Positions 49,722 through 61,551 of a stretch of 64,000 nucleotides of DNA are shown here, piece after piece. Under the pieces are notes generated by a model, which was given only the letters and a program-made list of their open reading frames with translations, searched no databases and had not been told where the DNA came from. A program made the translations under genes and the position numbers. The stretch is taken from assembly GCA_933228675.1 (NCBI GenBank), contig OW121743.1:49882422-49946421 (forward strand), read 5' to 3'. Position 1 is the stretch's first letter, and the number at the start of each line of letters is the position of its first letter. The DNA comes from Stomorhina lunata. Its lineage: Eukaryota; Arthropoda; Insecta; Diptera; Rhiniidae.

Positions 49722-51357
49722 GTCTGTCCGTCTGTCTGTTGTCGGCACGATAAAACCTTAATGAAAGGATAAAGGTCAATGAAATTTGGCATAAACATTC
49801 ATCATTTTTTGGGAAATTTTGGTATTGGAATCGGGCAAAATCGGTTCACAGTTGATCATAGCTCCCGTATCACCTCGTCTTGGTTAATTGCTTATTTGCT
49901 AATAAATAACAAATTATAAAAGCTATGATGATGACATTTGGTATATAGAAGTTTCACATAAGTAATAGGCAGCATATACAATTTTATAGAAATCGGTTCA
50001 CACTTAACCATAGCTTCCATACAAAAAACTTACGGAAACAGCCTAAATTCCACCTAAAATACCAATAAATTATAAACTTTGGCCACTAAATTTAGCACAA
50101 GGAAGTCTTATGTCAATGAAAACCAGTGTGCAAAATTTTGTCGCAATCGGTCACCATTTGACCTAGCTCCCATATAAAAAACTTACGAAAACACAAAAAT
50201 TCAAAAATAAAAGGGGATTTATGTCCGTCTGTCCGTCAGATAAAATCGCGATAGCTCCTTACCTACAACAGCTAGTAAGACTAAATTAAGCACAAGGAAG
50301 TCTTATGTCAATGCCAGCCAGTGTGCAATATTTTGTTACAATCGGTCACCATTTGACCATAGTTCCCATATAAAAAACTTACAGAAACACAAAAACACAA
50401 AAAGAAAAGGAGATTTATGTCCGTCTGTCTAACTACAAAAGTTGAAGAGACAATTTTACAGGAGTATTTTTGATATGTAACAAAAGTTGTGTACTGAAAA
50501 TGGGCAAAATCGGTTCACATTTAGTTAGAGCTCCCATATAATCCCGCCCCGGGAAACACATGAATGCTGATAAATTGAGTACAATTGTAATAGCTATGAC
50601 GACTAAATTAAGAAATTTTATGCAACTGTTGGTCAGTATATCAAATTTTATAGGAATCGGTCCATATTTGAATTTAGCTTTCATATGAAAAACACTGACG
50701 GAGGCCAAAAATTTTAGCAAAGGCCAGTTAAAAGCTATTAAATTAGAAACTATGATAGCTATTGCCACTAAATTTTTCAAGAATAAGTTCTATATAGATA
50801 TATACCAGCCAGTGTGTAAAATTTTGTTACAATCGGTCAACATTTGGCTATAATTCTTATATATATAACATCCCCTTTTTATATCTACAATCAAAAAGAT
50901 TTAGAGGTACATTTATTATATTAAGATTGAACCTATGAAAATAAATAGGCATCAATCAATTTTCAGCCCAGACTTTATATATGATGAATGCATTAGGAAC
51001 TCATAACGAAATATATGGACCTGCCGTATTACTATTAACGTATTTAGCCCAACTACATATTAAGCACAACGGAAAGTATTTAACAACTTATTAATGTAAA
51101 ACTATACCCAGTTATGAAACCGAATTTTGATCAAAGTAAATACTGGGAAAACCACTAAAATATTTTTGAATGTTTTACTATAAAGCTACGGCAACCGAGT
51201 TTAGTCCAAAGGTTTTACCAACAATACCAATTAGCTTGGCGGTTTTTTCAGTTTTGGTCCAGATTTTGAATTAGCTGCACCCTGTTTCTGAATTTAACAC
51301 AACTTGATGGTGGGTATATAAGATTGGGCACAGCCGAATATAACACTCTTACTTGTT
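49686..51357 (+). mobile_element. family B element, copy 8 (start truncated)
   Basis: Begins directly in a GTCY tract (GTCTGTCTGTCTGTCTG) and continues GTCGGCACGATAAAACCTTA. It has several CATAGCTCCCATATAAAAAA blocks and ends ACAACTTGATGGTGGGTATA, degenerate hairpin TTGGGCACAGCCGAA and ACTCTTACTTGTT. The ATACCC end is missing. Confidence 0.8.
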
Positions 51358-51556
51358 ATATCTACAATCAAAAAGATTTGGAGGTACATTCATTATCTTA
51401 AGATCGCACCTATGAAAATAAATAGGCATCAATCAATGTTCAGCCCAGACTTTATATATGATGAATGCATTAGGAGCTCATAACGAAATATATGGACCTG
51501 CCGTATTACTATTAACGTATTTAGCCTAACTACATATTAAGCACAACGGAAAGTCA
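51358..51556 (+). mobile_element. family B end fragment directly after copy 8
   Basis: ATATCTACAATCAAAAAGAT onward repeats the part of B that lies 400 bases before its end (also present within copy 8 at 50881). It stops at AAGCACAACGGAAAGT. As at 30571, the junction ACTTGTT|ATATCTACAATC suggests copy 8 inserted into another B. Confidence 0.75.
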
Positions 51557-52497
51557 CCTTTTGCCATAACAACAATCGGCAGATATTTACCTAAAATCCT
51601 CTCTAATGGGAAATGAAACTTTTACATAAGCTTCAACAGAAGCAATGCTGACTTCCTTTAAATAAAAATATTCTATTTTTATACATGTAAGTTTATGAAT
51701 TTATTTAACTTAATATTAGTTAATGCCTGACAATTTATTCTTATGAAGAAAAATGAAAGTAATAGCAGGAAAATAGAAAAATACCTAAGATAGAGTAAAT
51801 AAACCAAGGAAAACGCAATTTTAGCTGCGTAAGTAAAAAGAATAATAAATGTCTTATCTTTCTTTTCATATAACTGGAGGGTAATTTAGTTACTTTAAGC
51901 AACAAAAGTAAAAAAAAACTTCTCAAGGATGTTAAATAACAAATGTATTGAAATGAACGCAACAAAAAAAAAAAAAAAAAACTTCCGGTGACATAAATCA
52001 AAACAACTGTCAAATCTAAGCAAATTAGTCAAAGTTAATGAGTTGTTTTATAAGAGTGATAGAAGTGGAAATTGATTAAGGAAAATGAGATAAGATTTAT
52101 ATATTTTTACTTCAGGGCTTAAACGTAAAAATAAAGTTTAAAATAAATTATTATTAAAGTTAAACAGAGCCTTAGCAACTTCATAACTTTAAATTTAAAA
52201 ATAAAATTCCTTCTCAAGTATTTTCCTTTAAATTTTTTGTCTTTCTCTCCTTTTAAATTTAAAATTTTGTAAATGTATTTTTTATATTTATTTATCCAAT
52301 TAAAGACCCTACCACGTAAATAGAATCCTCATAAATAAAATCAAATTTATATGTTGAAATGGCAATAAATATCTACTTAAAAATACTTAAACAACTGTTA
52401 CAAAGAACCCACAAATAAATTTATTTTTATTCAGTTCCCCTATTGACTCGAAATATTTGTGTACGAGAATATCGGGTGATTTTTCAACACCACAATT
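51557..52497. other. AT-rich stretch, no gene recognised
   Basis: The 90-codon minus frame (51741-52013) is Leu/Phe-rich and low complexity (A-tract on the plus strand at 51964-51980). Nothing recognised. Confidence 0.35.
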
Positions 52498-53044
52498 TTT
52501 ATTTTTTATATGAAAGCTAAGTCATTTCCCATAAAGTGTGATATACTGACCAATAGTTGTATAAAACTTCTTGCATAAAACGCCTTCACAGCTATTACAA
52601 TTGTATTCAATTTATCAGCATAAACCCTTATACACTCCATGGGTCAATTTGACACATTTTTATTTTTCAAACGCAAAATTTTCCCCTTAAATATTTAGAT
52701 ATGAACGTGAAACTTTAATTTATCCATTACAGAGACGAAAATTATGTTTTTAAAAGAAAATAATACAATTAAAATTTTTTTCTCCCCCCACCACATTTGG
52801 AAACACGATTTATACACATTTAATACCATTTGGGTCAACATGACCCGACAAGCGATATATCAAGCTTAATTCCACTTTATATTTTTTTTTCCTATTGAAC
52901 ATAATTGAATCGAGTTCACCTTCATTCAGAATCATCTATCAATAATTCGTTCAGTCAAATAATCAATAAAATCGCTTTCATTGAATATTTTTCCACATAT
53001 TACGTAACGCTATTTTCGCATTTTTTTTTTGTTTTCAAATAATA

Positions 53045-54582
53045 CCCAGTAAAACTTTTCATTACCAAATAATGATTTAAACAGTTAAACTAATGAACAC
53101 GAACTACTTACTCATTCGCTGTTTAAGTCATTACATTAACATGGGGATGTCATTGGCGGCAATTGCAGAAAAGTAATGACCTGGGTAACAATTTGAAAGC
53201 AACAACAACAGCAGCAACAACTTTTTTGTTGTTGTTTTATTAAAAACACATATTTTTAAACGAAGTACAAAATTTTTTTTATGATCCCATGGGGGCTCGA
53301 ACCCAGACCCTCCGACTGCTAGGCACCCAGTAAAACTTTTCATTACCAAATAATGAGTTAAACAGTTAAACTATTGAACACGCTGTTTAAGTCATTACAT
53401 TAACATGGGGATGTCATTGGAGGCAAGTACTTACCAATTGCAGAAAAGTAATGACTTGGGTAAGCAACTTTTTTGTTGTTGTTTTATTAAAAACATATAT
53501 TTTTAAACGAAATACAAAAATTTTTTTTATGATCCCACGGGGGCTCGAACCCAGACCCTCCGACTGCTAGGCAGAGACTCTTCCACTGAGCTACTTCATA
53601 TGTTGAAAACTTATCAGCTTATAATTAATATAAACAATTTTTATTTTTAGATCCAAAATCATGTGAAAATAACTTTGTTTTTCCCTGCTGTTTTTGCTTT
53701 GTTGTAATTTTTGGAAAAATATTTTTATACGATTTTTTGTAATTATTTTAAAACTTTTTTAAAATTATTTTAAAACTTAAATAATTTAAATCTTCTTTTT
53801 TGTATAAGTTTTTACATAAGATTGACTCTTACTTACTTAAATTATACAATCTGTTAATGTCAAAGTCCGAGCATATTTTAGAATTCCATGGATTTCGATC
53901 TTGTGCGAATATTCTCCAATTTTATAGGCCAAGCTTTGAAAAATGTTCCTCTACTTGGTCTTTCTATCGAAGTTTCGGACATCCTCCTCTAATATTAGGT
54001 AGTGGGACATTTCAATTCTAATTTTATCCTCTTCATTGTATATTTTTTTAAAGAGAGGGTTACTAGCCCGTAATCCTAACCCATTTTTATCGATCTTATG
54101 GGACAACTCTCGGAACATGTTAACTCACAATATTAATGGGTGTTAAACTAGCTCCCCGGGTGATACCATGAGGAGGTGTGTGTCCACAGTTGAGATGAAG
54201 GATGACCCAGATAAGTTGGGCTTACCAAGTTAAGACCAATTAGAATCGTGTTTGGTATTCAACATCCCCTACATAATCAAAATTGACTCATGATGGTATT
54301 TTTTCATTAACGTAAGTTAGTTTTACAATTTTTTTTTACAGAAGATAATATTTAAGTTCTTAAAATTCAAAAATCATTTAAGAAGACTCTTTTAATAAAA
54401 AAAAAACTGAAAAAAATTGTTGCCCTTGGTGGGATTTGAACCGGGGCCATTCAGTTTAAATTACCATCTTAATTACAAATAAGTACTTATGTAATAACTT
54501 ATTATTTATTCGGATGGTATGTTGTAGCCGTTACAAGGCAACTAGTTATCAGAGTACTTGCCATTACCAAAGTTTTGCTGGG
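53045..54582. mobile_element. TIR element M, copies 2/3, with duplicated left part
   Basis: Begins CCCAGTAAAACTTTTCATTA at 53045 and again at 53326 (281-bp duplication), and ends GTACTTGCCATTACCAAAGT TTTGCTGGG at 54582, with TA on both outer sides (53043-53044, 54583-54584). The inner start at 53326 lacks TA, so this is one element with a tandem duplication. It contains two tRNA-like blocks (53281-53325 truncated, 53530-53605). About 600 bp of interior (53830-54430) is absent from copy 1; the part from 54050 is shared with copy 4. A 73-codon frame at 53800-54021 has no recognisable domain. Confidence 0.75.
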
Positions 54583-54657
54583 TATAACTATAGCAGCCGA
54601 CGTAAGAGGTGATGAATAAAAAAGAAAACTAAAATAATACATCATTACATCCAATGT

Positions 54658-54972
54658 GAACCGCCGTGGTATAGCAGGTAAGACATCCGCCTAGCATACC
54701 AGAGGCCCAAGTTCAATCCCCGGCCAGATTTACTTGAAAAAAATAATTTTTCAAAAAAGCGGCGGTTCACCTCATAACTCAGCTAGCCACTGGTTATTGA
54801 GTATTAGGCTATGAAAAACTTCTCTAACTAATGCATTCGCCGTTCGGAGCCGGCGTTAAAACGTAGGTCCCTTTCAATGAGTTTAAAAATAGAATCGGAT
54901 GCAGCTCATTGTCTGTGAGAAGTACCCCTTGTTCCAATTGGAATGTTGTCGGGGAATTATATATATATATAC
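54658..54972 (+). mobile_element. tRNA-derived SINE, copy 2 (complete)
   Basis: The head CCGTGGTATAGCAGGTAAGA (box A-like) and CCAAGTTCAATCCCCGGCC (box B-like) resemble a tRNA gene on the plus strand. It is followed by a body with CAGCTAGCCACTGGTTATTG, GGAGCCGGCGTTAAAACGTA, GGTCCCTTTCAATGAG and CCAATTGGAATGTTGTCGGG. It ends in (TA)n at 54958-54971. About 310 bp. It matches the pieces at 5912-6071 and 8552-8645. No LINE-like 3' end recognised. Confidence 0.7.
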
Positions 54973-55343
54973 ATCCAAACTAAAGCTTCAGTTGATGCAC
55001 TTGACCAACTTGTTGCTAATTACACATGTAAGCGCTAGGCTAAACGAGGGCCAGTTGCATTATTTTCAAACATAATAGATGTATCAGCTTATAGCTCCTA
55101 CGTCATATGGGCTTAAATGAATCCTGACTGGAATTTTAATAAAAACTTCAGTAGCAGGCTTTACCTAGTAGAACTTGCAGATCAATGAGCTAATAAACGA
55201 GCATATTTTGCTAAGAATATTTCCAAGGCGTTTGATATAGTGTGACACGGAGCACTTCTATCGAAACTTATTGCCTTTGGTGTCGGTAATAACATCTCTC
55301 GGTTTATATCGAGCTTCATTAGAGATCGCTCTGTACGAGTTGT

Positions 55344-57992
55344 TATACCCTTCACCACCATAGGTGGAGAGGGTATTATAAGTTTGTGCTGATGTATGTA
55401 ACGCATAGAAATATTTGTCTTAGACCCATCTTTTAGCATACCAAAAGGCTTAGAATCACTTTCTGAGTTGATTTAGCGATGTCCGTCCGTCCGTCCGTCT
55501 GGCTGGCTGGCTGGCTGGACCCCAGTGTAAACCTTGTAATCAAAGTACAGGTCGCAATTCTAAAGATAATTTGATAAAATTTGGCACGGATCATTGTTTA
55601 GATAATGGGACCATGGCTATTGAAATTGGTCAAAATCGGTCCATTATTTATGGTACCTCCCATAGGTAACTCTTCCCGGAATTGATATATTGGCCACAAA
55701 TATCAATATTTTTTCATGAAATTTAAAACAAATACTGCTTACATAAACTTAAATCACTGGACCAAATTTCGAAATCGGTCCACATTTGACCATAGCTCCC
55801 ATACAAACTCTTCGTTAACAAGTAAGAGTGTTATATTCGGCTGTGCCGAATCTTATATACCCACCATCAAGTTGTGTTAAATTTAGAAACATATCTCATA
55901 TATCTACAAGCGTGCAGCTAATTCAAAATCTGCACCAAAACTGGAAAAATCGATAAGCTATTTGGTATTATTGGTAAAACGTTTGGACTAAATTAGGTTT
56001 CCGTAGCTTTATAGTTCAACATTCAAAAATATTTTAGTGGTTTCCCCAGTATTTACTTTGATCAAAATTCGGTCTCATAACCAGGTATAGTTTTACATTA
56101 ATAAGTTGTTAAATACTTTTCGTTGTGATTAATATGTAGTTAGGCTAAACATATTAATAGTAATACGACAGGTCCATATATTTCGTTATGAGTTCCTAAT
56201 GCATTCATCATATATAAAGTCTGGGCTGAACATTGATTGATGCCTATATAATTTCATAGGTGCAATCTTAATATAATGAATGTACCTCCAAATCTTTTTG
56301 ATTATAGATATAAAAAGGGGATGTTATATATATAAGAATTATAGCCAAATGTTGACCGATTATAACAAAATTTTACACACTGGCTGGTATATATAGAGAG
56401 CTTATTCTTGCAAAATTTAGTGACCATAGCTATCATAGTTTCTAATTTAATAGCTTTTAACTGGCCTTTTCTAAATTTTTTGGTTTCCGTGAGAGTTTTT
56501 CACATGAAAGCTAAAGTCAAATATGGACTGATACCTATAAAATTTGATAAACTGATCAAAAATTGCATAAAACTTCCCTATTTAAATTTAATCGTCATAG
56601 CTATTACAATTGTGTTCAATTTATCAGCATTAATGTGTTTCCCGGGGCGGGGTTATATGGGAGCTCTAACTAAATTTGAACCGATTTCGTCCATTTTCAA
56701 CACACATTTTCATTCAAGATATCCAAAATACTTTTGTAAAATTTTGTCCCTCTAGCTCTTTTCGTTAAGGCGCTATCGTGCTTTTATCTGACGGACAGAC
56801 GGACATAAACAACCTTTTCTTTATGTATTTTTGTGTTTCCATAAGTTTTTTATATGGGAGCTATGGTCAAATGGTGACCACTGGCTGGCATTGACATAAG
56901 ACTTCCTTGTGCTTAATTTAGTCTTACTAGCTCTTGTAGTTAAGGAGCTATCACGATTTTATCTGACGGACAGACGGACATAAATCCCCTTTTCTTTTTG
57001 AATTTTTGTGTTTTCGTAAGTTTTTTATATGGGAGCTAGGTCAAATAGTGACCGATTGTGACAAAATTTTGCACACTGGCTGGCATTGATATAAGACTTT
57101 CTTGTGCCAAATTTAGTGGTTATATCTGTTATACTTTTACATTTATTGGCATTTAAGTGTATTTTGGGTGAAATTTAGCCTGTTTTCGTAAGTTTTTTGT
57201 ATGGGAGCTATGGCTAAATGTGAACCGATTTCGATGAAATTTTATATGCTGCCTAGTGCTTATCTAAAACTTCTAGATACCAAATTTTGTCATCATAACT
57301 GTCATAATTTGTCATTTATTAGCAAATAAGCGATTATCCTAGACGAGGTTATACGGGAGCTATGGCCAAATGCTAACCGATTTTGTCCAATTTCAATACC
57401 AAAATTTTCTCATAGATAAAGAATGTTTTTGCTAAGTTTCAGTTAGCTAGCTCTTTTCGTTTAGACGTTATCGTGATTTCAACAGACAGACAGACAGACA
57501 GACGGGCATAGCTCAATCGTCTTAGAATTTCATAAGGATTCAGAATATATATCGTTTTTGATTTTTGATCCAATATTAAGGAAATATATCGAATATATAT
57601 CGTTTTTGATTTTTGATCCAATATTAAGGAAATTACAAACGGAATGACAATCTCAATATACCCCCCATTCTTTTTGATGGTGGGTATAAAAACGCACTAA
57701 ATGAGACAAAAAATCACTAAAACGCTCGTAGATCTAAAGATAATGAAAATTTTAGTAACAACTGTAATCAATTTGCCAAATTTCGAGATAATCGGTTAAC
57801 ATTTGACCCTAGCTCCCATATAAGTCCAAATGACGGAAACAGCTTAAATATATAAGTTTGAAGAAAATGTTTGTATGATGGCAAAATTTAGCAAATATTT
57901 GTCTTTATACAGGAAAAATGACACCTTTGACCTTAGTGGTGAAGGATATCGTATGGTCGGGCTAGACCGACTATAGCGCTTTCTTACTTGTT
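55344..57992 (+). mobile_element. family A element, copy 7, split by B copy 10
   Basis: Starts ATACCCTTCACCACCATAGG and GGGTATTATAAGTTTGTGCT, then GTCCGTCCGTCCGTCTGGCT. It is interrupted after CATACAAACTCTTCGTTA (55817) and resumes CGCACTAAATGAGACAAAAA (57691). It ends GACCTTAGTGGTGAAGGATA, hairpin GGTCGGGCTAGACCGAC and TTTCTTACTTGTT. Both ends are well preserved and flanked by retrotransposon sequence. Confidence 0.85.
55818..57690 (-). mobile_element. family B element, copy 10 (full length, nested)
   Basis: Begins ACAAGTAAGAGTGTTATATT, hairpin TTCGGCTGTGCCGAA and TATACCCACCATCAAG. It ends CAATCTCAATATACCCCCCA TTCTTTTTGATGGTGGGTAT. It has a short direct duplication (CGAATATATATCGTTTTTGA at 57539 and 57590). 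With copy 6 it is one of the best preserved B copies. Confidence 0.85.
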
Positions 57993-59698
57993 ATAAATAG
58001 GTTCTCTTCAAACGAGTTCAAGATTAATTCAGGGGTACCGCAAGCTTTGTTCTTTCTTGTACTCTATTTCTTATCTTTACAAGTGACCTTCTACGTCAAA
58101 CTTCCAATCCTGTCTACACTTTGCAGAAGATGGTAATATATTTGTCATTCAGATTCATTCAATCGTAGACCAAGTCTTCTTGAGTTTCTTTCAATCGTAG
58201 ACCAAGCCTTCTTGAGTTTGGCGCTATGAGACAGAACATGAATTAATCATTAAATCGAGATTTAGAAACAATTTCAGAATGGGATCGTGCTATAAAGATA
58301 TTGTTTGCTTACGCATAAATGAGCGGCAAACCATGTTTCTTCATCTGTATTAATGGATGGTGTACATATTGAGGAATCAGATGCTCTTGATGTTCTGGGC
58401 ATAAGAATTCAATGTGTTCGACAAAATATGTCTTTCAAGTGTCGAAAGAAGCATTCAAGTGCCTCGGTTTCTAAAACGGTGCAAGAGTTTCTTCACTCCA
58501 TCTGATCTCCTTGCTACTTACACCACCTCATGTATGGGGCGGAGCTTCAATGTCTATTGTTGTTGGGGTATCCAACTCTATTGATTTACAGGAGCACCGT
58601 CGCAATTTGAATTGTACCACACTGTTCTATTGTTGATACTTTGGAATGTTCTCTAACGAAATCAGAGAACTCCTTCCCTAAAATCGGACTTTTTTACGCA
58701 ATACACGTCATTCTGTTAGAGATCATTCCTTTGTGGTACATTGGCCGGTAGACCGAACAACACGATACATAGCATTCCACACATATGTGGAATTTACTCC
58801 CCGCAGAAGTTTTCCCTGACATTTGCAATATAGCTAAATTCAAAGCCATAAACACTACTCCATCTATCCCCCTTCCCATTACCTATTTGCCTACTTCCAA
58901 CACAATGCATTGCCTAAATAGGGGTCATCCCCTGAGTGCTAGTCTTAAATTAGAAAAAAATCCTAAGTTAAATATAAAATTGTGTTAATATTTCATTGTG
59001 GGGTCATATTGACCCAAAGGATCATATGAAGGGCACAAAGCTCTAACTAAATGTGAACCGATTTTGTCCGTTTTCAATACACAACTTTTTCAAGATATCC
59101 AAAGTACTTTTGTAAAATTTTATCGCGTTATGGAAAATTGGTGACCGATTGTGACAAAATTTTGCACATTGATATAAGACTTCCTTGTGCTAAATTTAGT
59201 GACCAAAGCTATTACAGTTTATCATCAATTGGCATAAGTAAGTTTTTTTTTTGTATGGGAGCTATGGTCAAATTTGAACCGATTTCGATGAATTTTATAT
59301 GCTCCTTATGCTTATGTAAAACTTCTATATGCCAAATTTTATCATCATAGCTGTTATAATTTGTCATTTATTAGCAAATAAGCGATAAGCCTAGACGAAA
59401 TTATATGGGAGCTATGGTAAAATGTGAACCGATTTTGCCCGATTTCAAGCCAAAATTTTCCAAGAAATGAAGAATATTTGTGCCAAATTTTATTGACCTA
59501 TATCCTTTTGTTAAGCTTTTATCGTGCCGAAAACAGACAGACAGACATACGGAAAGTCATACATTCGGACAGACATCGCTCACTCGTCTTCGAGTTTCAT
59601 AAGGATTCAGAATATACTTCAATTTTGGTTCTTGAGGTAATATAAAGGAGATTATAAAAGGAATGACAATCGCAATATACGCAATATACCTCCCTAAT

Positions 59699-59815
59699 TC
59701 ATACATACTGAAGCAATTATACTTACAGTTAAGCAGATACAAATCTATTACTACTTTTTATCTGTTTCACTGCTCTACAAAAGTTGTTTAATCATGAGAC
59801 ATGATTTTATGCATA
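59699..59815. other. short spacer, nothing recognised
   Basis: About 120 bases between B copy 9 and the DD37E transposon. No feature seen. Confidence 0.35.
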
Positions 59816-61105
59816 AAGAGTGCTCTAAATAAAATTTGTAGTTGGATTTTCTTAAATAAAAATCAAACCTTTTAATATAAAAACTCTACAAAATACGCAA
59901 ATATAATGACATATTATATAAAATCATTTAGCATTAAAATGTTTACTTAGTACTCGGGTTTTGCAAAATTATCGACTTTTTTCGGAAACCCTCCCATTAA
60001 AGATTTTACAGTTGCTTCTGATACCTTTTTGGGGCATGTGTTCCACCTGCGCTTAAAATCGGACATGTTCTTGGAAATCTTTCCTGTGTTCTTCAATTCC
60101 TTTTTTACCAGAGCCCAATTACTTTCCACAGGCCGAAGTTCTGGACAGTTAGGTGGATTTGCCTCTCGTGGTACAAAAATGACATTATTCTTTGAGTACC
60201 ACTCAAGTGCCTTTTTTCCATAACGGCATGATGCCAAATCGGGCCAAAAAAATGTAGTCACTCTGTGCTCTCTTAAAAAGGGTAACAACCATTTTTGTAG
60301 GCACTCTTTTATATAAATTTCTGTGTTTATTGTGCCAGATGCCACAAATACTTTACTTCTTTTGCCACAACTGCAAATAGCTTGCCACACGAGAAACTTC
60401 TTAGGGAATTTTGTTTGTTTTTTGTGCGAAACTCTTGCCGAACATTGCCCCGTTTATCAGCAACATAAAAATCTTGACCAGGAAGTTGAGAAAAGTCTGC
60501 CAGTACGTATCATCCATCACACAACAGGTGTATTTTTTTATAAAATCAGACTTCAATTTTTTCGCTCGTTTTTTTGCTTCTAAGTTCTTTATAGCATTGC
60601 GATCTCGAACCTTTTGGACTTTGTATGTCTTCAGTCCAGCATAAGCTTTGGCTCTATGTGCAAAATTCGTAGACCATTTCACCGTACGAGCTGCTTTTCT
60701 TAAAGAAGTGTTAGGCGCTCTTGGAAAGAGTCGCTCGACTTCTTTTGCCTTACCAATATCTGTAGGACCTTTTTTCCTCCCTGATCCAGGTTTTCTTTCA
60801 ATGCTCAGGCTTTCCTTATACCGTCTGATGGCGTTAGAAACCGTTCGAGGGTCAACTTTCAAATTTTTAGCTATTTTTTTAAAAGACCATGACGGATTTT
60901 TTTGAAAAGTATTAATTACATTTTCACAACCTTGTTTTTCGCAGTCCATTTTGATTGAAATAACTATTGAAAATTAATATTTTCTAAAATAATAGTATCT
61001 GACATATCCATAGAAACTAACTTGATCAATAAATAAATTATTTCTTGCACTATGGATAAATTTTGTCTAAAATAGTAAATGCATATTTTTTTTTAGAACA
61101 CTCTT
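59816..61105 (-). mobile_element. Tc1/mariner-superfamily transposon, DD37E type
   Basis: Ends AAGAGTGCTCTAAA (59816) and, inverted, AAGAGTGTTCTAAA (61105-61092), flanked by TA at 59814-59815 and 61106-61107. About 1.29 kb. It carries a transposase on the minus strand that is broken by frameshifts. Not nested in another element as far as can be seen. Confidence 0.85.
59947..60949 (-). pseudogene. DD37E transposase broken by two frameshifts
   Basis: The N-terminal frame (60949 down to about 60508) starts MDCEKQGCENVINTF, with helix-turn-helix SWSFKKIAKNLKVDPRTVSN and linker GSGRKKG, and reaches VMDD (first catalytic Asp). The frame then shifts: DFSQLPGQDFYVADKRGN is readable in another phase (about 60505-60450). 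It shifts again in an A-rich tract near 60415 into the C-terminal frame (60390-59947), WQAICSCGKRSKVFVASG, with FWPDLASC (second Asp) and CPELRPVESNWALVKKELK (Glu). Spacing of the second Asp to the Glu of PVE is 37 residues, as in the ITmD37E group. All three catalytic residues are present, so only the frameshifts (and no full-length frame) inactivate it. Stop follows KPEY. Confidence 0.85.
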
Positions 61106-61107
61106 TA

Positions 61108-61470
61108 TCTCTTAGTCTGATGTATTTATTTTAAAATCTTAGCATAAAGCTATTAAAAAAAACACCCAATATAATAAAAAACTTAAAAAAAATAAGTAGA
61201 ACATTATTATAATTCTCTCGTTTTATAATAGCATTTAAAAGCCATTGATTGATGAATATATAATTTTATTTGTATATATTTTGATTTTAAAAAGGGTCTT
61301 TTATTTAGGGATTTCCCTCTTTAGATTTAAATCATAGCATCTCTAAGTCTGCTATGACATCACTGAAAGTAAGGCAGTCGACAGTCTATGAACTTGGGCA
61401 TAAATCTGGTTGAATTTGACCAATGATATGTTTTATGATGGCTCCGAGATACGCAGAGGTTTTTGATATA
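61108..61470. other. AT-rich stretch, no gene recognised
   Basis: Unique-looking AT-rich sequence between the DD37E transposon and the tRNA-like segment. Nothing supported. Confidence 0.35.
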
Positions 61471-61472
61471 TT

Positions 61473-61551
61473 ATCGTGCTATGGCTTTGTTGGTAAGCAC
61501 ATTGACAACTTAGCATAAGATATCATTCAACGGTCTTGAATTTAATTCGAA
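61473..61551 (+). repeat. degenerate tRNA-like (SINE head?) segment
   Basis: GTGCTATGGCTTTGTTGGTA (box A-like) is followed about 45 bases on by CGGTCTTGAATTTAATTCG (box B-like). AACTTAGCATAAGATAT sits at the expected anticodon region. Mismatches in both boxes suggest a decayed tRNA-derived element. Family B copy 11 begins immediately after it. Confidence 0.35.

Larger units (their letters stand above)
54973..58987 (+). pseudogene. decayed non-LTR retrotransposon, split by A and B
   Basis: Plus-strand translation before the break gives KASVDALDQLVANYTC (about 54985) and NISKAFDIVWHGALLSKL then FISSFIRDRSVRVV (up to 55343), reverse-transcriptase motifs. After the insertion (57993 on) it continues INRFSSNEFKINSGVPQ, and CFTPSDLLATY follows further on. 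The C-terminal region is THMWNLLPAEVFPDI, FKA and CLNRGHPLSASLKL, ending at a stop near 58986. It is riddled with stops and frameshifts. The order matches the ORF2 of Jockey-type LINEs. The two halves join cleanly across A copy 7, showing that A inserted into an existing retrotransposon. Confidence 0.8.
52625..59033. mobile_element. piggyBac-like element with nested insertions
   Basis: The left end is CCCTTATACACTCCATGGGT followed by CAATTTGACAC (52625-52655). The right end, inverted, is CCCTTCATATGATCCTTTGG followed by GTCAATATGACCCC (59033-59000). CCCTT ends, GGGTCA/TGACCC subterminal palindromes and insertion at a site that is TTAA in other B copies agree with piggyBac-type elements. The left flank now reads TAAA, so the duplication is not intact. 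Its own remaining sequence is about 52625-53040 and short pieces near 59000. No transposase was recognised; the rest is later insertions. Confidence 0.55.
52498..59698 (-). mobile_element. family B element, copy 9, split by a 6.4-kb insertion
   Basis: Left piece 52498-52624: TATGAAAGCTAAGTCATTTC to GCTATTACAATTGTATTCAA TTTATCAGCATAAA. Right piece 59034-59698: CTCTAACTAAATGTGAACCG, TATGGGAGCTATGGTCAAAT, TTCATAAGGATTCAGAATAT to GAATGACAATCGCAATAT. In uninterrupted B copies (for example 56620-56690) these parts are separated by only about 40 bases, with TTAA exactly at the break. The two pieces therefore look like one element opened by the insertion. Confidence 0.7.

Noticed and set aside
50433..50780. 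115-codon frame starting MKNLVAIAIIVSNLIAFNWP, repeated at 56408 and 63504
   Set aside because: Same explanation for family B. The hydrophobic look comes from AT-rich codons and the frame is interrupted in other copies.
60029..60905. Several plus-strand frames over the DD37E transposon
   Set aside because: Antisense shadows of the transposase pseudogene.
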